Under the pieces are notes generated by a model. It saw only the letters and a list, made by a program, of their open reading frames with translations, ran no database searches and was not told the DNA's origin. From JACNJF01 sp050288105 (GTDB lineage Bacteria; Pseudomonadota; Gammaproteobacteria; GCA-001735895), in the NCBI GenBank assembly GCA_050288105.1, contig JBNKDE010000007.1, forward strand, positions 186,001 through 250,000: DNA of 64,000 nucleotides, in the 5' to 3' direction. A program made the translations under genes and the position numbers. The number at the start of each line of letters is the position of its first letter. The first letter of the stretch is position 1. Of the stretch, positions 26,324 through 35,253 are shown piece after piece.

Positions 26324-27100
26324 ATGCATCAGAGCACCTACATTTTCGAACAGCCCTTGAATGAGCGAATTCGCATATTCCTCCGCATTGAGGATCTGGT
26401 TCATAAGCTCGAATACTATAAAAACCTGGATGCAGATGCAGCCAGTTACCAGGCATTGATTTTAATCCTCGAGATTACAGCGCTGGTTGAAAGAGGTGAT
26501 ATCAAACAGGAGATTCTTAAAGAACTTGATCGCCAGCATAAAGCGCTTAAACAATTAGCCAGCCACGAAGGTGTAGATAAATCTAGACTCGAGCTTACTC
26601 TGAGCAAATTAAAACATGCGCTCAACAGTATACATAGCATGGACGGAAAGCTGGGCGAGCATCTAAAGAAAATTGATTTTCTGCTTACCATAAAGCAACG
26701 CGCTTCTATACCGGGTGGAAGCTGTGATTTTGACCTTCCGCAATTACGTTACTGGCTCAACCTAAAGCATCAGGCACGCCTGGATGATATTAAACGTTGG
26801 TCTGCCCCGTATATAAAAATTTCCGACGTACTGACACTCATTTTGAATATCATTCGAGACAGCGCACATGCTGAAACGATTTGTGCCAACAAAGGTTTTT
26901 TTCAGGAGCCACTGGATACTTCTCAACCTAATCAAATGCTGCGTATTGAAATGCCAAAAGGTGGTGAGTTATTCCCCGAGATAAGTGCGGGCAAACATCG
27001 TTACAGCATCCGGTTTTTACAGGCCCAAAACACGGTCGATCAATTGCCGACGCAGTACAAGGAAGATATAGAATTTATATTATTTCGTTGTACGTTGTAG
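26324..27100 (+). CDS. zapD: Cell division protein ZapD
   Basis: FtsZ-associated factor that crosslinks FtsZ filaments at the Z ring. The 258-residue protein carries the characteristic start TYIFEQPLNERIRIFLRIEDL and the middle segment ASIPGGSCDFDLPQLRYWL. It is mostly helical, with no membrane segment. It is the last gene of the pilBCD-coaE-zapD run, and its stop lies one base from the stop of the converging mutT gene, leaving no room for a separate terminator. Confidence 0.95.
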   Translation: MHQSTYIFEQPLNERIRIFLRIEDLVHKLEYYKNLDADAASYQALILILEITALVERGDIKQEILKELDRQHKALKQLASHEGVDKSRLELTLSKLKHALNSIHSMDGKLGEHLKKIDFLLTIKQRASIPGGSCDFDLPQLRYWLNLKHQARLDDIKRWSAPYIKISDVLTLILNIIRDSAHAETICANKGFFQEPLDTSQPNQMLRIEMPKGGELFPEISAGKHRYSIRFLQAQNTVDQLPTQYKEDIEFILFRCTL

Positions 27101-27101
27101 C

Positions 27102-28091
27102 TCAGGCATTCCAGAAATCGCTAATCCCTGCCACACCGACAGCGCCCTGAAAACTGGCAACACAATAATCTTTACGTTTAACCCCTCCCAGCGCATAGAC
27201 AGGCAGATTGCTCTGCCTCACCAGTCGATTAAATCCGTACCAGCCCTTCACCTGACGTCCGGGGTGACTGGTTGTCTCCCTGATTGTTGAAAGCAAAGTG
27301 AATGCACAGTTAAACCGCTCTGCCAGGCGTAACTCTGACTTATCGTGACAGGATGCAGATACTGCGATTTCATCAGCAAAAGGATTCTCAGTCAGGGAGG
27401 TAAGCAGAAAAGAATTCAAATGTCGGTGCCCGAAAGATTCGAACAGCTTGCTTTTTAAGCTTTTTAAATTATTTCTATGAATGATAATTGAAGCTTGATG
27501 CTGCTGTCCGATGAGCAATAACTCCTGGGCTATTTCAGCATACTGCCTGTCTTCTATTTGAGGTGATCTGAACAGCACAAGCTGATAGGGATGACTAGCC
27601 ATGACACGATCAAACTGCTGTAAATAGGAATCGCGATACTCAAGGCTAACATCGGGTGTAATCAATAATTCTGCAGGGAGCTGAAGCGCTTTTAGAATGG
27701 GGATGTCAGCTTCAGGAAAGTCGAAATCAGCCAGCTTGCTCAAGGATGCCCATTTAAAGTTTTGTTGTTCTTTCCCATGTGCTTCACCTGAGTAGGACTT
27801 TACCTGCCACACATCGAGCAATATTGATTTATCCGGATAACGATGTTGCACCGATTGAAAAGGCTGTGCAGCATGAATGTTTATGCCAGTTTCTTCATAG
27901 AGTTCACGTTGCAAAGCATGATAAGGTGACTCACCCTGCTCAACCTTGCCACCTGGAAACTCCCACAAATTCTCCAGGTGCTGGCCGCTTTTACGTTGTG
28001 AGATAAAAATTTTTTCTGGATCATCCGGATGCCGAATGATCGCGGCAACCACATGGATAAAACGGTTTGTGTCAGGATCGGTATTCGGCAT
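27102..28091 (-). CDS. mutT: MutT Nudix hydrolase fused to ThiE-like domain
   Basis: N-terminal Nudix domain (about 10-135) expected to hydrolyse 8-oxo-dGTP and so prevent A-to-C errors. The Nudix box is complete at 48-70 (GGKVEQGES, then RELYEETG). The C-terminal half (about 140-329) resembles a thiamine-phosphate-synthase TIM barrel, with LVLFRSPQI, VSASCHDKSEL and LPVYALGGVKRKD. It lacks an obvious diphosphate-binding signature, as is common in this fused family. It overlaps argJ by 20 bp and continues the secA-argJ-mutT order typical of gammaproteobacteria. Confidence 0.93.
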   Translation of the reverse strand: MPNTDPDTNRFIHVVAAIIRHPDDPEKIFISQRKSGQHLENLWEFPGGKVEQGESPYHALQRELYEETGINIHAAQPFQSVQHRYPDKSILLDVWQVKSYSGEAHGKEQQNFKWASLSKLADFDFPEADIPILKALQLPAELLITPDVSLEYRDSYLQQFDRVMASHPYQLVLFRSPQIEDRQYAEIAQELLLIGQQHQASIIIHRNNLKSLKSKLFESFGHRHLNSFLLTSLTENPFADEIAVSASCHDKSELRLAERFNCAFTLLSTIRETTSHPGRQVKGWYGFNRLVRQSNLPVYALGGVKRKDYCVASFQGAVGVAGISDFWNA

Positions 28092-29283
28092 TGATCTTGA
28101 CGTACTCGTAGCTTAGGTCGGTAGTCCAGATTTTGGCTGATTGCTGTCCAACATTTAAATCAACTCTGATCACGATGTCCTGCCGCGCCATTTCGTTGTG
28201 GCCTTTTTCCTCGGTATATTCTGCATCAGGCAGCCCGGCTCGAATTAGGCAAATATCGCCCAGGTAAAGATCCACTTTATCAATAGCCAGGCTTTCGACA
28301 GGAGCACGACCTATGGCCGCTAAAATTCTGCCCCAATTAGCGTCAGATGCAAACAACGCAGTTTTAACCAGAGGTGAATGAGCAATAGTATATGCAAGCT
28401 CACGCGCATCAGTAGTTGACGCAGCACCATTCACGGCAATTTCAATAAACTTGGTGGCCCCTTCTCCGTCCCGAATAATCGACTGAGCAAGAATTTTAAA
28501 CACCTCATTCAGGGTCTCGATAAATGCCGTACTGGATTTATCAACAACTGCGCCACTGGCGCCGCTGGCGATTAACACACAGGCATCATTTGTTGAGGTG
28601 TCACCATCGACCGTAATCGCATTAAATGACTGATCAACAGCCTGCTTCAGTAGTATAGCGAGCGTTTCCGAATCTATTTCCGCATCGGTTGCTACATAAC
28701 CCAGCATGGTCGCCATATCGGGCTTTATCATGCCCGACCCTTTACACATCCCGCTGATAGTGACTGTTTTTCCGTCAATATCTAATTGACGACTGACCGC
28801 TTTTGGTAGGGTATCTGTCGTCATAATACCTCGGGCAGCCTGCATCCAGTGATCTCGCTGCAAGTCGGCATACAGCTCAGGCAGTGCCGCCTCAATTTTA
28901 TTTACAGGAAGCTGCTGCCCAATCACGCCTGTTGAAAATGGCAGTACCTGTTCGGGCTGGAACCCCGTCGCCCTGGCAACGGCTTCGCAACTTTGATGCG
29001 CAGTTTTTAAGCCCTGGTCACCTGTACCAGCGTTCGCATTACCTGAATTGATCAATAAACAGCGAACTTTGGATCCCCCAGATAAATGCTGCTTTGCCAC
29101 AGTCACCGGGGCTGCACAGAACTTATTCGTGGTGAAAACAGCAGCGGTATTTGCTGCTTCATTCATTTCGATGAGAACGAGATCATGCGAGTTTGATTTT
29201 TTCTTGATTCCACTGTAAATGCTTGCCAGGCGAATACCTTCAACAGGCAAAATGGATTCAGGAGCTATGAGACCGACTGCCAT
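28072..29283 (-). CDS. argJ: Bifunctional glutamate N-acetyltransferase / N-acetylornithine acetyltransferase precursor
   Basis: Transfers the acetyl group from N-acetylornithine to glutamate, recycling it in arginine synthesis; many members also use acetyl-CoA. The 403-residue precursor has the self-cleavage site in KPDMATML (between Ala and Thr, near residue 185), giving alpha and beta chains with Thr as nucleophile. GKTVTISGMCKGSGMIKP and TVDGDTSTNDAC are hallmark segments. With argA also present, acetylglutamate can be made by two routes. The gene sits 12 bp downstream of secA. Confidence 0.96.
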   Translation of the reverse strand: MAVGLIAPESILPVEGIRLASIYSGIKKKSNSHDLVLIEMNEAANTAAVFTTNKFCAAPVTVAKQHLSGGSKVRCLLINSGNANAGTGDQGLKTAHQSCEAVARATGFQPEQVLPFSTGVIGQQLPVNKIEAALPELYADLQRDHWMQAARGIMTTDTLPKAVSRQLDIDGKTVTISGMCKGSGMIKPDMATMLGYVATDAEIDSETLAILLKQAVDQSFNAITVDGDTSTNDACVLIASGASGAVVDKSSTAFIETLNEVFKILAQSIIRDGEGATKFIEIAVNGAASTTDARELAYTIAHSPLVKTALFASDANWGRILAAIGRAPVESLAIDKVDLYLGDICLIRAGLPDAEYTEEKGHNEMARQDIVIRVDLNVGQQSAKIWTTDLSYEYVKINAEYRS

Positions 29284-29295
29284 TGTTGACTCCTA

Positions 29296-31998
29296 TCAAG
29301 AATTGAGCTTACCGTGACATTGCTTGAACTTCTTGCCAGAACCACACCAGCAAGGTTCATTACGACCAATCTTACGATCCTGACGCACGTAGGGCTGATG
29401 CGCCTCTTCCTGGCCAGAAGAACCACTTGATAATACATTTTCGGCCTCATCATGCTGCATACGTATTGAGTCGTCTTCCTTGCGGCTCTGCTCAAGAGCT
29501 TCAACCTGCTCTTCACTCTGCACCTGAATACGGGTCAGAATCGTTATAGCCTCAGCCTTGATACCATCCAGCATGTTAGAAAACATTTCAAATGATTCAC
29601 GCTTAAATTCCTGAATAGGATTCTTTTGCGCATATCCACGTAATCCAATGCCCTGACGCAGGTAGTCCATTGCAGCAAGATGCTCTTTCCAGTGGCGGTC
29701 AAGCACCATCAACATAATTTCTTTCTCATACCGACGCGCAATCTCGGCTCCAACCATTTCCACTTTTGCCTGATACACCTGTTCAAAGTGTTTGCAAATT
29801 TTTTCCAGGATCAATTCATCATGTAAATGATCATCTTCATCAATCCACTGCTGTATCGGCAGTTCTTCTCCAAATTCATTAGCCAGGGAATTTGTTAATC
29901 CTTCTATATCCCATTGCTCATCAACAGAGTTTAACGGCACATACATTCTGAAATGGTTTTCAAGCACTTCGTAGCGCATTTCAAGAATCGCGTCCTCAAT
30001 ACTTTCGCTTCGTAGCAGGTCATCACGTTGCTGGTATATAACTTTACGCTGCTCATTTGCGACATCGTCATATTCCAGCAGGTGTTTTCGAATATCAAAG
30101 TTATGCGCTTCAACTTTTCGCTGTGCGTTTTCAATAGCCTTGGTTACCCAGGGATGTTCAATCGCTTCACCTTTTTCCATACCCAGTTTCTGCATCAAAC
30201 CAGCCACCTTTTCAGAGGCAAAGATACGCATCAAGGTATCTTCCATGGATAGATAAAAGCGTGAGGACCCCGCATCGCCCTGACGTCCAGCCCGTCCTCT
30301 CAGCTGATTATCAATGCGGCGCGACTCATGTCTTTCAGTACCAATGATATGTAAGCCACCCGCCTCCAGTACCTGCTGGTGTCTACTCTCCCACTCAGCA
30401 TGAAAAGCTTCACGCTTCTCAGTTTGGTCTTCCGGGATGTTTTGTAAATGCACTTCGTAGTTACCACCAAGCACAATGTCGGTACCGCGACCAGCCATAT
30501 TGGTTGCAATAGTTACCGCACCAGGCAAACCTGCATCGGCAATAATACCTGCCTCGCGTTCATGCTGTTTCGCATTCAGGGTCTGATGTTTGATCTTCTC
30601 TTTAGTCAGCAAACCGGAAAGGTATTCCGAAATTTCTACCGAAGTCGTTCCCACCAGTACCGGTTGGCGACGCTCTACACAATCTTTAATATCCTTAATA
30701 ATGGCTGCGTATTTCTCTTCAGCGGTCAAATAAATCAAATCACCGCGATCATCGCGCACCATTGGCTTATGGGTAGGTACAACAACCACCTCTAATCCAT
30801 AAATCTGCTGGAACTCAAACGCTTCTGTATCTGCAGTACCCGTCATACCTGACAGCTTTTTATACAGGCGAAAGTAATTCTGGAAGGTGATAGAGGCGAT
30901 GGTCTGGTTTTCGTGTTGTATTCGCACACCCTCCTTGGCTTCAACGGCCTGATGCAGGCCTTCAGACCAACGACGCCCCGGCATTGTACGTCCGGTAAAT
31001 TCATCCACAATAACAACCTGATCATCCTGCACAATATAATCAACATCTCTCTGATAAATCGCATGTGCCCGCATTGCTGCATTCATATGATGTACCAGCG
31101 AGATATTGGTCGCATCGTAAAGACTTTCTCCTTCGTTTAATAAACCCGCCTTTACTAATAAACTTTCAGCACTTTCATGTCCATCTTCGGTAAGAAATAC
31201 CTGCTTGCTCTTCTCATCAACCGTATAGTCACCGGGACCATCTTCTTCTTCAACCTTGACCAGGTTGGGAATAAGTGTGTTGATCTTTGCATAAAGCTCA
31301 GAGCTATCACTGGCCTGACCTGAAATAATTAAAGGGGTTCGAGCTTCATCGATGAGTATCGAGTCAACTTCATCCACTATCGCAAAATTGAGCCCTCGTT
31401 GAACCCTGTCATCAAGCGAAAAGCTCAGGTTATCGTGCATATAATCGAAACCAAACTGGTTGTTGGTTCCGTAGGTAATATCCGCTGCATAAGCTTCACG
31501 CTTCTGGTCATAGTCCATGGTACTCAGTACGACACCGACGCTAAGTCCTAGAAAATTATACAGTTTGCCCATCCAGTTACTGTCACGCTCTGCCAGATAG
31601 TCATTGACGGTAACAACATGTACCCCATCACCGCTTAGGGCATTCAGATAGGCAGCTAGCGTCGCCACCAGTGTTTTACCTTCACCAGTACGCATTTCTG
31701 TAATCTGGTTATTGTTTAGAATCATACCGCCAATGAGCTGGACGTCGTAATGCCTCATTCCCATAACACGCGAAGAAGCTTCCCGGCAGACCGCGAACGC
31801 CTCCACCAGAAGTTGATCCAGAGTTTCTCCATTTTGATATCGCTGTTTAAACTCAACCGTTTTCTGGGCTAACTGTTCATCTGTGAGAGACTGAATCTCA
31901 GGCTCCAGGGCGTTAATGGCTGCAACTTTCTGTCGGAGAGACTTAATAATTCGGTCATTACGACTACCGAAAATTTTTCTGAAAACTTTTGACAACAT
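29296..31998 (-). CDS. secA: Preprotein translocase ATPase SecA
   Basis: Motor that drives unfolded preproteins through SecYEG. The 900-residue protein shows Walker A MRTGEGKTLVA near 105, the DEAD-like region VDEVDSILIDEARTPLIISG, the crosslinking domain, HESRRIDNQLRGRAGRQGD in the second nucleotide-binding fold, the helical scaffold with HWKEHLAAMDYLRQGI, and the zinc-binding tail EPCWCGSGKKFKQCHG that contacts SecB. Length and order are standard. The minus-strand run lpxC - M23 peptidase - secA - argJ - mutT matches many relatives. Confidence 0.98.
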   Translation of the reverse strand: MLSKVFRKIFGSRNDRIIKSLRQKVAAINALEPEIQSLTDEQLAQKTVEFKQRYQNGETLDQLLVEAFAVCREASSRVMGMRHYDVQLIGGMILNNNQITEMRTGEGKTLVATLAAYLNALSGDGVHVVTVNDYLAERDSNWMGKLYNFLGLSVGVVLSTMDYDQKREAYAADITYGTNNQFGFDYMHDNLSFSLDDRVQRGLNFAIVDEVDSILIDEARTPLIISGQASDSSELYAKINTLIPNLVKVEEEDGPGDYTVDEKSKQVFLTEDGHESAESLLVKAGLLNEGESLYDATNISLVHHMNAAMRAHAIYQRDVDYIVQDDQVVIVDEFTGRTMPGRRWSEGLHQAVEAKEGVRIQHENQTIASITFQNYFRLYKKLSGMTGTADTEAFEFQQIYGLEVVVVPTHKPMVRDDRGDLIYLTAEEKYAAIIKDIKDCVERRQPVLVGTTSVEISEYLSGLLTKEKIKHQTLNAKQHEREAGIIADAGLPGAVTIATNMAGRGTDIVLGGNYEVHLQNIPEDQTEKREAFHAEWESRHQQVLEAGGLHIIGTERHESRRIDNQLRGRAGRQGDAGSSRFYLSMEDTLMRIFASEKVAGLMQKLGMEKGEAIEHPWVTKAIENAQRKVEAHNFDIRKHLLEYDDVANEQRKVIYQQRDDLLRSESIEDAILEMRYEVLENHFRMYVPLNSVDEQWDIEGLTNSLANEFGEELPIQQWIDEDDHLHDELILEKICKHFEQVYQAKVEMVGAEIARRYEKEIMLMVLDRHWKEHLAAMDYLRQGIGLRGYAQKNPIQEFKRESFEMFSNMLDGIKAEAITILTRIQVQSEEQVEALEQSRKEDDSIRMQHDEAENVLSSGSSGQEEAHQPYVRQDRKIGRNEPCWCGSGKKFKQCHGKLNS

Positions 31999-32163
31999 GA
32001 GATATAGATCGCGATTTGAGTGAGTTATGAATTAGGGGCTGAATTTGCGCATGCTTATAAATATAAGCGACGTATTATAATTCAAGGGGAGTCAGGTAGA
32101 TATTGCAAATTGCACATGGATTTAAAAAACAATCCATGCTCATAGTTATTTGTGGGCTTATTA

Positions 32164-33078
32164 CTAGTTACCGGCATTGATGAATTTCATTGGATTCACC
32201 TGAACGCCATTTTTTAATACTTCAAAGTGCACATGTGGGCCGGTAGATCGACCAGAAGAACCAATCTCGGCGATTTGAAAACCCTTTTCCACTGTATCGC
32301 CAACCGATACCAGCAGCTTCGAATTATGCCCATATCGCGTGGTATAGCCATTTCCGTGGTTGATATCAATCACATTGCCATATCCATATCGAGTGCCAGC
32401 AAAGGTAACAACGCCTTTGGCAACAGCAATTACTGGTCCCCCCATCTTTCCTGCAAAATCAATCCCTTTATGCCTTTCCTTCTTGCCAGATATTGGATGA
32501 GTACGCATACCGAAATATGAAGATAACCAGCCATTGGTAATTGGTCTGCCACTGGGCTGAACCTCATTCAGAAGGTTTCGATTCATCAGCAATTGTTCAA
32601 GAACCAGAAGCTGGTTTTCACGGTTGTCCAGACTTGAAGCAAGCTGATCGATAGCACGATGCAACTCCGAACTATCCACGGTCGTTTGAAAAGCGGATTC
32701 GGGACCACCAATCGCTGGGGTCTGATCAAAATCGAATTCACCCTGATCAATTTTGGCCATATGGATCAGTTTCTGACCCAGCGCATCCAGACGGTTGACA
32801 TGCGCCTGCATTAAACCCAGTCTCGAAGAGAGCACTTCGATACTGGCATCCGACTCCTGCTTAAGGGCTTCCAGTGCAGATTTCTGTTCATGAATGGAGC
32901 TCTTCCATTCAGTCAAATTCAGCTCATTTTCAGGTGCCTGACCTATCCAGTACCCCAGATAGCCAACACTACCTGAAAAAAGCAGTACCAGAGTTACCAG
33001 AAACAGATAATGAACCGGCCGACATAAGCCTATATTACACAGGGTGCCTTTATTAGAAGAGAGGAAGATAATATGCAT
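32164..33078 (-). CDS. M23 (LytM-type) peptidase, membrane-anchored
   Basis: A 304-residue protein with one N-terminal membrane segment (HYLFLVTLVLLFSGSVGYLGYW), a coiled-coil region (about 60-170) and a C-terminal LytM domain. Zinc ligands are visible: HKGIDFAGKMGGPV (H-x3-D), then the catalytic GPHVHFEVLKNG (HxH). It therefore should cleave peptidoglycan cross-links in the periplasm. Its location between lpxC and secA is the common place for such a peptidase in gammaproteobacteria, suggesting a housekeeping cell-wall role. The exact bond cut is unknown. Confidence 0.92.
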   Translation of the reverse strand: MHIIFLSSNKGTLCNIGLCRPVHYLFLVTLVLLFSGSVGYLGYWIGQAPENELNLTEWKSSIHEQKSALEALKQESDASIEVLSSRLGLMQAHVNRLDALGQKLIHMAKIDQGEFDFDQTPAIGGPESAFQTTVDSSELHRAIDQLASSLDNRENQLLVLEQLLMNRNLLNEVQPSGRPITNGWLSSYFGMRTHPISGKKERHKGIDFAGKMGGPVIAVAKGVVTFAGTRYGYGNVIDINHGNGYTTRYGHNSKLLVSVGDTVEKGFQIAEIGSSGRSTGPHVHFEVLKNGVQVNPMKFINAGN

Positions 33079-33095
33079 CGACCCTTCTACCCCCG

Positions 33096-34007
33096 TTATA
33101 CCGCTTCAACCGGTTGCGCGTAAGAAATAGGTGCTTTGCTACCATCTTCAAACGTTACCTCTTCCCATGCGGCTTCATCTTCCAGCAAGGCAAGCAATAA
33201 ACGATTATTAAGTTCATGCCCCGATTTATAGCCAGAAAAAGCGCCAATCAGGCTATGACCAAGAAGGTAAAGATCACCGATTGAATCTAAAATTTTGTGC
33301 TTCACAAACTCATTGTCATAACGCAAACCATCTTCATTCAACACACGATAGTCATCAAGTACAATTGCGTTTTCCTGACTGCCACCAAGCGCGAGATTGT
33401 TCTGACGCAAATACTCGATATCCTTCTGGAAGCCGAAAGTTCGCGCGCGGCTGACTTCCTTAACAAAAGAGGTGGTTGAGAAATTTACTTCGCACACCTG
33501 CTTTTCTGCTGTGAACAGTGGATGATCAAAATCGATTTCAAAGCCGACCTTAAATCCGTCAAACGGCTCAAACTTCACCCATTTATCCCCATCCTCGACC
33601 TTTATGGTCTTCTTGATACGGATAAATCGTTTGGCTGCGGATTGCTCAACGATCCCTGCGGACTGAATTAAAAATACGAACGGGCCAGAACTGCCATCCA
33701 TAATAGGCACTTCATCAGCGCTCAGATCAATATATGCGTTATCGATTCCCAGGCCTGCCATAGCTGAAAGCAAATGCTCAACGGTTGAAATTCGGACGCC
33801 ATCCTGACATAGTGTTGTTGAAAGCTTGGTATCACCGACATTTTCCGGGCGGGCTAAAATTTCAACTGCTTCCTGCAGGTCAACACGCCGAAATCTAATA
33901 CCGGAATTAACCGGTGCCGGACGTAAGGTCAGGTAAACCTTTTTTCCGGTATGCAAGCCGACACCCATAGCGCGGATCACATTTTTAAGTGTGCGTTGTC
34001 TGATCAA
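33096..34007 (-). CDS. lpxC: UDP-3-O-acyl-N-acetylglucosamine deacetylase
   Basis: Committed zinc-dependent step of lipid A synthesis. The 303-residue protein has the Zn-binding His in STVEHLLSAMAGLGIDN, the GSSGPFV substrate loop, and the second motif KHKILDSIGDLYLLG with His and Asp ligands. The N-terminus IRQRTLKNVIRAMGVGLHTGKKV is typical. In related genomes lpxC closes the ftsQAZ cell-division cluster; here the upstream neighbours are a motility-type stator and PilZ gene instead, so ftsZ is not linked on this side. Confidence 0.97.
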   Translation of the reverse strand: MIRQRTLKNVIRAMGVGLHTGKKVYLTLRPAPVNSGIRFRRVDLQEAVEILARPENVGDTKLSTTLCQDGVRISTVEHLLSAMAGLGIDNAYIDLSADEVPIMDGSSGPFVFLIQSAGIVEQSAAKRFIRIKKTIKVEDGDKWVKFEPFDGFKVGFEIDFDHPLFTAEKQVCEVNFSTTSFVKEVSRARTFGFQKDIEYLRQNNLALGGSQENAIVLDDYRVLNEDGLRYDNEFVKHKILDSIGDLYLLGHSLIGAFSGYKSGHELNNRLLLALLEDEAAWEEVTFEDGSKAPISYAQPVEAV

Positions 34008-34156
34008 AGTTAAATCCTGAAATTATAAAGGGTAAAGCCCGTGGAACGATTAGATTTTCTAATAGAGTAGTATGATGCATAAATAACGTTTTTTCAAATC
34101 AACTATCCGTTTTTTCACCCCCCTGGTCAGCTAATAAGACTGTTTTATGACTTTAG

Positions 34157-34570
34157 TCATTTATTACGCAGGATTGCTTTTTGGGCATTTAAAACATAAG
34201 CGTGAATTGCATCCTCAGATTTAGGGGCAATACGAATAAATTCGCAATGGCACAGGTCTTTTTGTTTAGAGACGACACGAATGGTTACCGGGAAAATGAT
34301 GTCCTCACTGGGAATGCGCAACGTACCTGGCGCCTGATAACCTTCAGGGTAGTTATAACTGCGAAAACTACATCCTGTACCACTGATATTGGTCAGCATA
34401 TAGGAATCTCCAGCCACATTCAGGATAACTGGACTGGCGGAGTCGGGCTTTATCCTGAACGCATTTCGTTGATCTTGATCATCATCAGGGATCTCAAGAT
34501 CAATTTTTGGTTTCTTTTTCCAGAACAAACTCAACTCTCCGATTTTTAGCTCTGTTTTCAGGGCTGTCAT
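34157..34570 (-). CDS. PilZ-domain protein
   Basis: A 137-residue (or shorter) protein with a single PilZ domain. Both halves of the cyclic-di-GMP motif are intact: R-x3-R as R35-NAF-R39 and N-x-S-x2-G as N61-I-S63-GTG66. It should therefore bind the second messenger. Its ATG at 34570 overlaps the MotB-like gene by 71 bp and has no good ribosome site; an internal TTG at 34528 has GGAGAG upstream, so the true start is uncertain. Coupling to the stator genes suggests a YcgR-like brake or adaptor, but this is inference. Confidence 0.85.
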   Translation of the reverse strand: MTALKTELKIGELSLFWKKKPKIDLEIPDDDQDQRNAFRIKPDSASPVILNVAGDSYMLTNISGTGCSFRSYNYPEGYQAPGTLRIPSEDIIFPVTIRVVSKQKDLCHCEFIRIAPKSEDAIHAYVLNAQKAILRNK

Positions 34571-35252
34571 TAGGCACTAAGGGTAAAAAATCTGCGTATC
34601 CGGTTGCACTCATACGCTCAGGATCTATTCCCTGCTGGATAAAGTAGCGCAATACCGTAGTTGCTCTGATCGCTGAAAGCTCCCAGTTGGAGGGGAATCG
34701 CTCAGTATCTATCGTTAAATCGTCTGTATGGCCTTTAATCGCAATGCGGTACTCCGGATTTTCACGAAACAGTTGCGCCAGGTTATTAAAGATAATCCTC
34801 CCTTCATCTTTCAGTTCAGCCTTCCCCGAGTCAAATAGATAACGGCCATCGATCTGCAGGTTGATCTGGTCTCCAACCGACTTGAGTATCACACTATCAG
34901 ACAAATCGGTGCTTTCTATCATGCTTTCCATTTCATTGAAGATCTTCGGCCTGATCGTTTGAATCACGTCCTTTGACGCCTTCAATCCAAGCATATCCTC
35001 AATCACTCGCAAGGGTTCCGGATCACGTCCTCGTTTGGTGGCATAATCCAGTACACTCACCATATTGCCATCTCCATCCAGCACATTCACCTGAGAAATC
35101 TGAGCCCGATATGCTTTATCCTCATAATCGGCCAGGGTGTAGAGCAAAATGAAAAAAACCAGTATCAGCGTCATCATGTCAGCAAAGGTCACAATCCAGC
35201 TATTGCTGTTCTCTTCCTGCTCAAACTGATCGATAACTGATTTTTCTTCCAT
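34500..35252 (-). CDS. motB: MotB-like stator protein (OmpA C-terminal domain)
   Basis: A 250-residue protein with one membrane helix near the N-terminus, SWIVTFADMMTLILVFFILL. D25 lies at the position of the ion-carrying aspartate of MotB. A plug-like linker follows, then a peptidoglycan-binding OmpA/MotB domain (about 110-245) with YLFDSGKAELKDEGR and IAIKGHTDD. The features are those of a proton- or sodium-driven stator unit. No flagellar gene is in the window, so a non-flagellar role (gliding or surface motility) is also possible. It directly follows its MotA partner. Confidence 0.88.
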   Translation of the reverse strand: MEEKSVIDQFEQEENSNSWIVTFADMMTLILVFFILLYTLADYEDKAYRAQISQVNVLDGDGNMVSVLDYATKRGRDPEPLRVIEDMLGLKASKDVIQTIRPKIFNEMESMIESTDLSDSVILKSVGDQINLQIDGRYLFDSGKAELKDEGRIIFNNLAQLFRENPEYRIAIKGHTDDLTIDTERFPSNWELSAIRATTVLRYFIQQGIDPERMSATGYADFLPLVPNDSPENRAKNRRVEFVLEKETKN

Positions 35253-35253
35253 T

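Noticed and set aside
30448..30795. Plus-strand ORF of 115 codons
   Set aside because: Antisense to secA, a conserved essential gene; no independent support.
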